Shown here: positions 37,224-39,076 of the stretch, one piece after another | Layout: each line of letters begins with the position of its first letter | Position numbering within the stretch: position 1 is the stretch's first letter | From: a virus | Direction: 5' to 3' (one strand) | Length of the DNA: 39,076 nucleotides | IMG/VR virus record: IMGVR_UViG_3300046836_000383 | Coordinates: 1 to 39,076 of that record | Program-made: the position numbers and the translations under genes | The notes under the pieces: generated by a model | The model's database searches: none | What the model was told of the DNA's origin: nothing | The model's input: the letters and a program-made list of their open reading frames with translations, nothing else

Positions 37224-38593
37224 AAATCGGTGCCTTTGGCGCGCTCGTATTCCATGCGCCGGCGCAGCGCCTCGTTGACCATTTCGTCGGTGCCGACGAG
37301 GTAGCGCTCGAGGATGGCGTTGACGCTGACGAGGGTATGCCCGGTGATCTTGCTGATGAGGATCGGGCTCACGTTCGCGGTCGCGAGCCGGACAACAGCG
37401 GTGTGGCGTAGGTGCATGAACCACAGATCCTCGATCGGCAGCAGCCGGCGGCCGTGGTAATCCCAATCGATCGGAAAGGCCATGTCGTCGCGCGCCGCCG
37501 CCGCCATGTTGCCGGCGAGCGCCGCGCGCCAGCCGGGGAGCCGCTTGAAGTCGCCTGCCTTGGCGTCGTGCCACCAGCAGCCTTCATCGCTCGCGTCCGT
37601 CTTGTCTTGCTTCCAGTACCAGCCTTTCGCGGTCAGCATGTCGGCGATCATCTGCTCGCGGACCTGCACGAATACGCGCTGAAAATTCCAATAGCTGTAA
37701 TCGATGCCACTCTCGGCGCAGATCAAATGAGGGTTGATGATGTTGCGCTTAACCCGCCGCTCGAGCTCCTGATCGATCCGCAACGCGACGTTGCCGATCA
37801 TTTCGAGCGGCAGTCTGAGCGACTGATCGGTCTTGCTCTGCCGCAACAGTAGCTTCCCGTCTTGCAGCATCGCGCGCTTCAAGGTTATGACATCGCCCTC
37901 GCGCTGCCCGAGCCAATGATTGACATAGACGGCGGTGCCCATGCTCCACAGCTGCATCCGGTCGGCGGTTTCGACGAAGAGCCTGACCGCCTCGATCGGC
38001 CAGATACGGCCGTTCGGCGGTGACATTTCGATACCGGGTTTCAGCGCAATGTTTTGGGTCAAGCCGCCGATCTTGTGCGCGACGCAATAGTTCAACACGA
38101 TACGCAGCATGCGCGCGAAGTTGCGCGCCCGCCCGCGGCGCCCGGCATCGATCAATTCGAGCATGAAATCCTCGAAAGCGACGCGCGTGATTTCGGCGAC
38201 GTGCTCGGACCCGGCCCATTCCTCGACGATCTTTAATTCTTTGAGATAGCCATCGCGGGTCCGCTCGGGTCGTTGCTTGAATCCGAGGCTGCTCTTGTAG
38301 CGCTCGATCGCGGCGCTGAGCGTCGCGCTGGCGAGATCTTTGCGCGCAGCGGGTTTCGGCGCGGCGGTGCCTTGCGCGCGCCAAGCCTCGACTTTTTCGT
38401 TCATCGCTTTGGCAGCGGTGATCGCGGCGGCTAATACTTGGTCGGGTGTCGTGCAGGCGGCAAGCGCGTCCCTATCGGGCACAGGACTGCTCTTCCAACC
38501 GGCGCGCTCGAGCGCCGGCGCGGGTCGCCAGTAGTAGCGCGTGGTCCCATCGCTGTTACGGACGGGCCGAAGGTGGGGCACGCCGAAGGCCAT
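37220..38593 (-). CDS. int: Tyrosine-type integrase
   Basis: 457 aa from ATG 38593, preceded by GGGGAA; a further start at 38629 would overlap the XRE gene. N-terminal MAFGVPHLRPVRNSDG, a core-binding domain (about 85-180), then the catalytic domain: Arg in GQREGDVITL (R231), Lys in RQSKTDQ (K254), HLRHTAVVRL (R396), ITGHTL (H419) and the nucleophile Tyr in ILERYLVG (Y431). The usual first His of HxxR is replaced by Met (FMHLRH). About 70 residues (GWYWKQDKTDASDEG to DYHGRRLLP) form an insertion before that box. It would catalyse recombination between the tRNA-Cys attP and host attB. Confidence 0.9.
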   Translation of the reverse strand: MAFGVPHLRPVRNSDGTTRYYWRPAPALERAGWKSSPVPDRDALAACTTPDQVLAAAITAAKAMNEKVEAWRAQGTAAPKPAARKDLASATLSAAIERYKSSLGFKQRPERTRDGYLKELKIVEEWAGSEHVAEITRVAFEDFMLELIDAGRRGRARNFARMLRIVLNYCVAHKIGGLTQNIALKPGIEMSPPNGRIWPIEAVRLFVETADRMQLWSMGTAVYVNHWLGQREGDVITLKRAMLQDGKLLLRQSKTDQSLRLPLEMIGNVALRIDQELERRVKRNIINPHLICAESGIDYSYWNFQRVFVQVREQMIADMLTAKGWYWKQDKTDASDEGCWWHDAKAGDFKRLPGWRAALAGNMAAAARDDMAFPIDWDYHGRRLLPIEDLWFMHLRHTAVVRLATANVSPILISKITGHTLVSVNAILERYLVGTDEMVNEALRRRMEYERAKGTDF

Positions 38594-38594
38594 G

Positions 38595-38804
38595 CTATTT
38601 CCCCTTTTTTGGGCCGTGATAGTCGGCAATCCCGCGCTCGATCGCGGCGCAAGCGAGCCGCACCGACAAGGGAATCGGATAACTTTCGACTTCGTAATAG
38701 CGATACATGCGCAGGCTCAACCCGAGCCGTTCGGCGGCTTGGCGTTGCGAGACATTTTCGCCGAGGATGGTGGCCCGCCAGCGGGCTAGATCTTTTCCGT
38801 TCAT
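38595..38804 (-). CDS. Short XRE-family regulator upstream of integrase
   Basis: 69 aa from ATG 38804 (the frame extends to 38873 but that part lies in the operator region). Nearly the whole protein is one HTH: GENVSQRQAAERLGLSLRMY, RYYEVESYPIPLSVRLACA. It is a one-domain Cro-like protein. A TTGCTT/TATGCC promoter with 17-nt spacer ends so close to the ATG that the mRNA may be leaderless, as for lambda CI from pRM. The AAGCAA palindrome overlaps its -35 box, so autoregulation is likely. One base separates it from int. Confidence 0.8.
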   Translation of the reverse strand: MNGKDLARWRATILGENVSQRQAAERLGLSLRMYRYYEVESYPIPLSVRLACAAIERGIADYHGPKKGK

Positions 38805-38810
38805 GGTAGC

Positions 38811-38850
38811 GGCATAGCATGCCGCCGGGGCTAAAGCAATCTTTGCTTTA
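38811..38850 (-). promoter_or_regulatory. Promoter of the XRE/int unit with AAGCAA palindrome over the -35
   Basis: On the minus strand TTGCTT (38834-38839), 17-nt spacer, TATGCC (38811-38816). TAAAGCAATCTTTGCTTTA (38832-38850) is an 8-3-8 palindrome of the same family as the two sites before ardC, and it covers the -35 box. Confidence 0.6.
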
Positions 38851-39076
38851 TGATTTCTGAAATTGCTTCGCAACCATCTGTATCATCTCTTCGGTATTAT
38901 ATTTTTTCGCGAATATCGGTTTGCCCAAGGCGACTAAAAACAAGATCACTAGAGGTAACGGTAGAGCATTGTCGTCGGCGCATTGCTCGAAAACGCGTCG
39001 CGTGCGCGAGGCGAGTCGGATACTGAAACGCGTGCCGAGCGCTGTCGCGCCGTCATCGCCGATGAACGATCGAATA
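38848..39076 (-). CDS. Partial gene at window edge, DNA-binding-like
   Basis: An open minus-strand frame enters from the window end and stops at TAA 38848-38850; 75 residues are visible and the start is outside. It reads TALGTRFSIRLASRTRRVFE, DDNALPLPLVILFLVALGKP, then NTEEMIQMVAKQFQKS. The strand plus two-helix layout resembles the partial protein at the other end (1-261), but similarity is weak. The DNA is less GC-rich than the rest. Its stop overlaps the operator of the next unit. Confidence 0.5.
   Translation of the reverse strand, partial: IRSFIGDDGATALGTRFSIRLASRTRRVFEQCADDNALPLPLVILFLVALGKPIFAKKYNTEEMIQMVAKQFQKS

Overview
The window is almost entirely bacteriophage DNA: a temperate, podovirus-type (short-tailed) phage from a GC-rich alphaproteobacterial host. 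The host guess (Hyphomicrobiales-like) rests on base composition, small-gene content and a tRNA-Cys-like attachment site; it is inference. The virion genes follow T7-like order: terminase, portal, scaffold, major capsid protein, gp11-like and gp12-like tail tube proteins, core and ejection proteins, tail fibre. There is no recognisable phage RNA polymerase, DNA polymerase, endolysin or canonical holin.

Layout. 1-1090 (minus): two small DNA-binding proteins and a CI-like XRE repressor. 1225-5199 (plus): HTH/TSCPD protein, Toprim primase, DUF927-type helicase/ATPase and two small ORFs. 5196-6588 (minus): six small genes, ending with a secreted protein that repeats a segment of a virion ejection protein. 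6783-8293 (minus): small genes fed by an ArdC-like antirestriction gene. 8294-8866: a 570-bp control region with operators, CCTCCCG repeats and a 25-bp-arm inverted repeat just before the terminase genes. 8867-11134: terminase small and large subunits. 11131-14662: about a dozen tiny accessory genes, with a near-perfect 83-bp direct repeat around 2 kb of them. 14664-21394: head genes, closed by a strong terminator. 21466-34898: tail, ejection and fibre genes, with an Acb2-like anti-CBASS gene inside the ejection cluster. 35129-36663: HicB-like/HicA-like pair and small genes. 36646-39076: operator, attP-like tRNA-Cys 3' end, AlpA-like protein, tyrosine integrase, second XRE regulator and a gene cut by the window edge.

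Regulation. Two palindrome families recur. ACCCAA-N-TTGGGT has sites at 621, 8500 and 36649, with weaker ones at 1168, 8346 and 29940. (T/A)AAGCAA-N3-TTGCTT(A/T) has sites at 8312, 8379 and 38832. They meet only upstream of ardC, where two of the second kind flank one of the first. I infer two XRE regulators acting on a shared network.

The attachment site lies between phage genes on both sides, and both window ends cut minus-strand ORFs. The DNA therefore looks like a free, circular or permuted phage genome rather than a prophage with host flanks, but the two ends do not clearly join.
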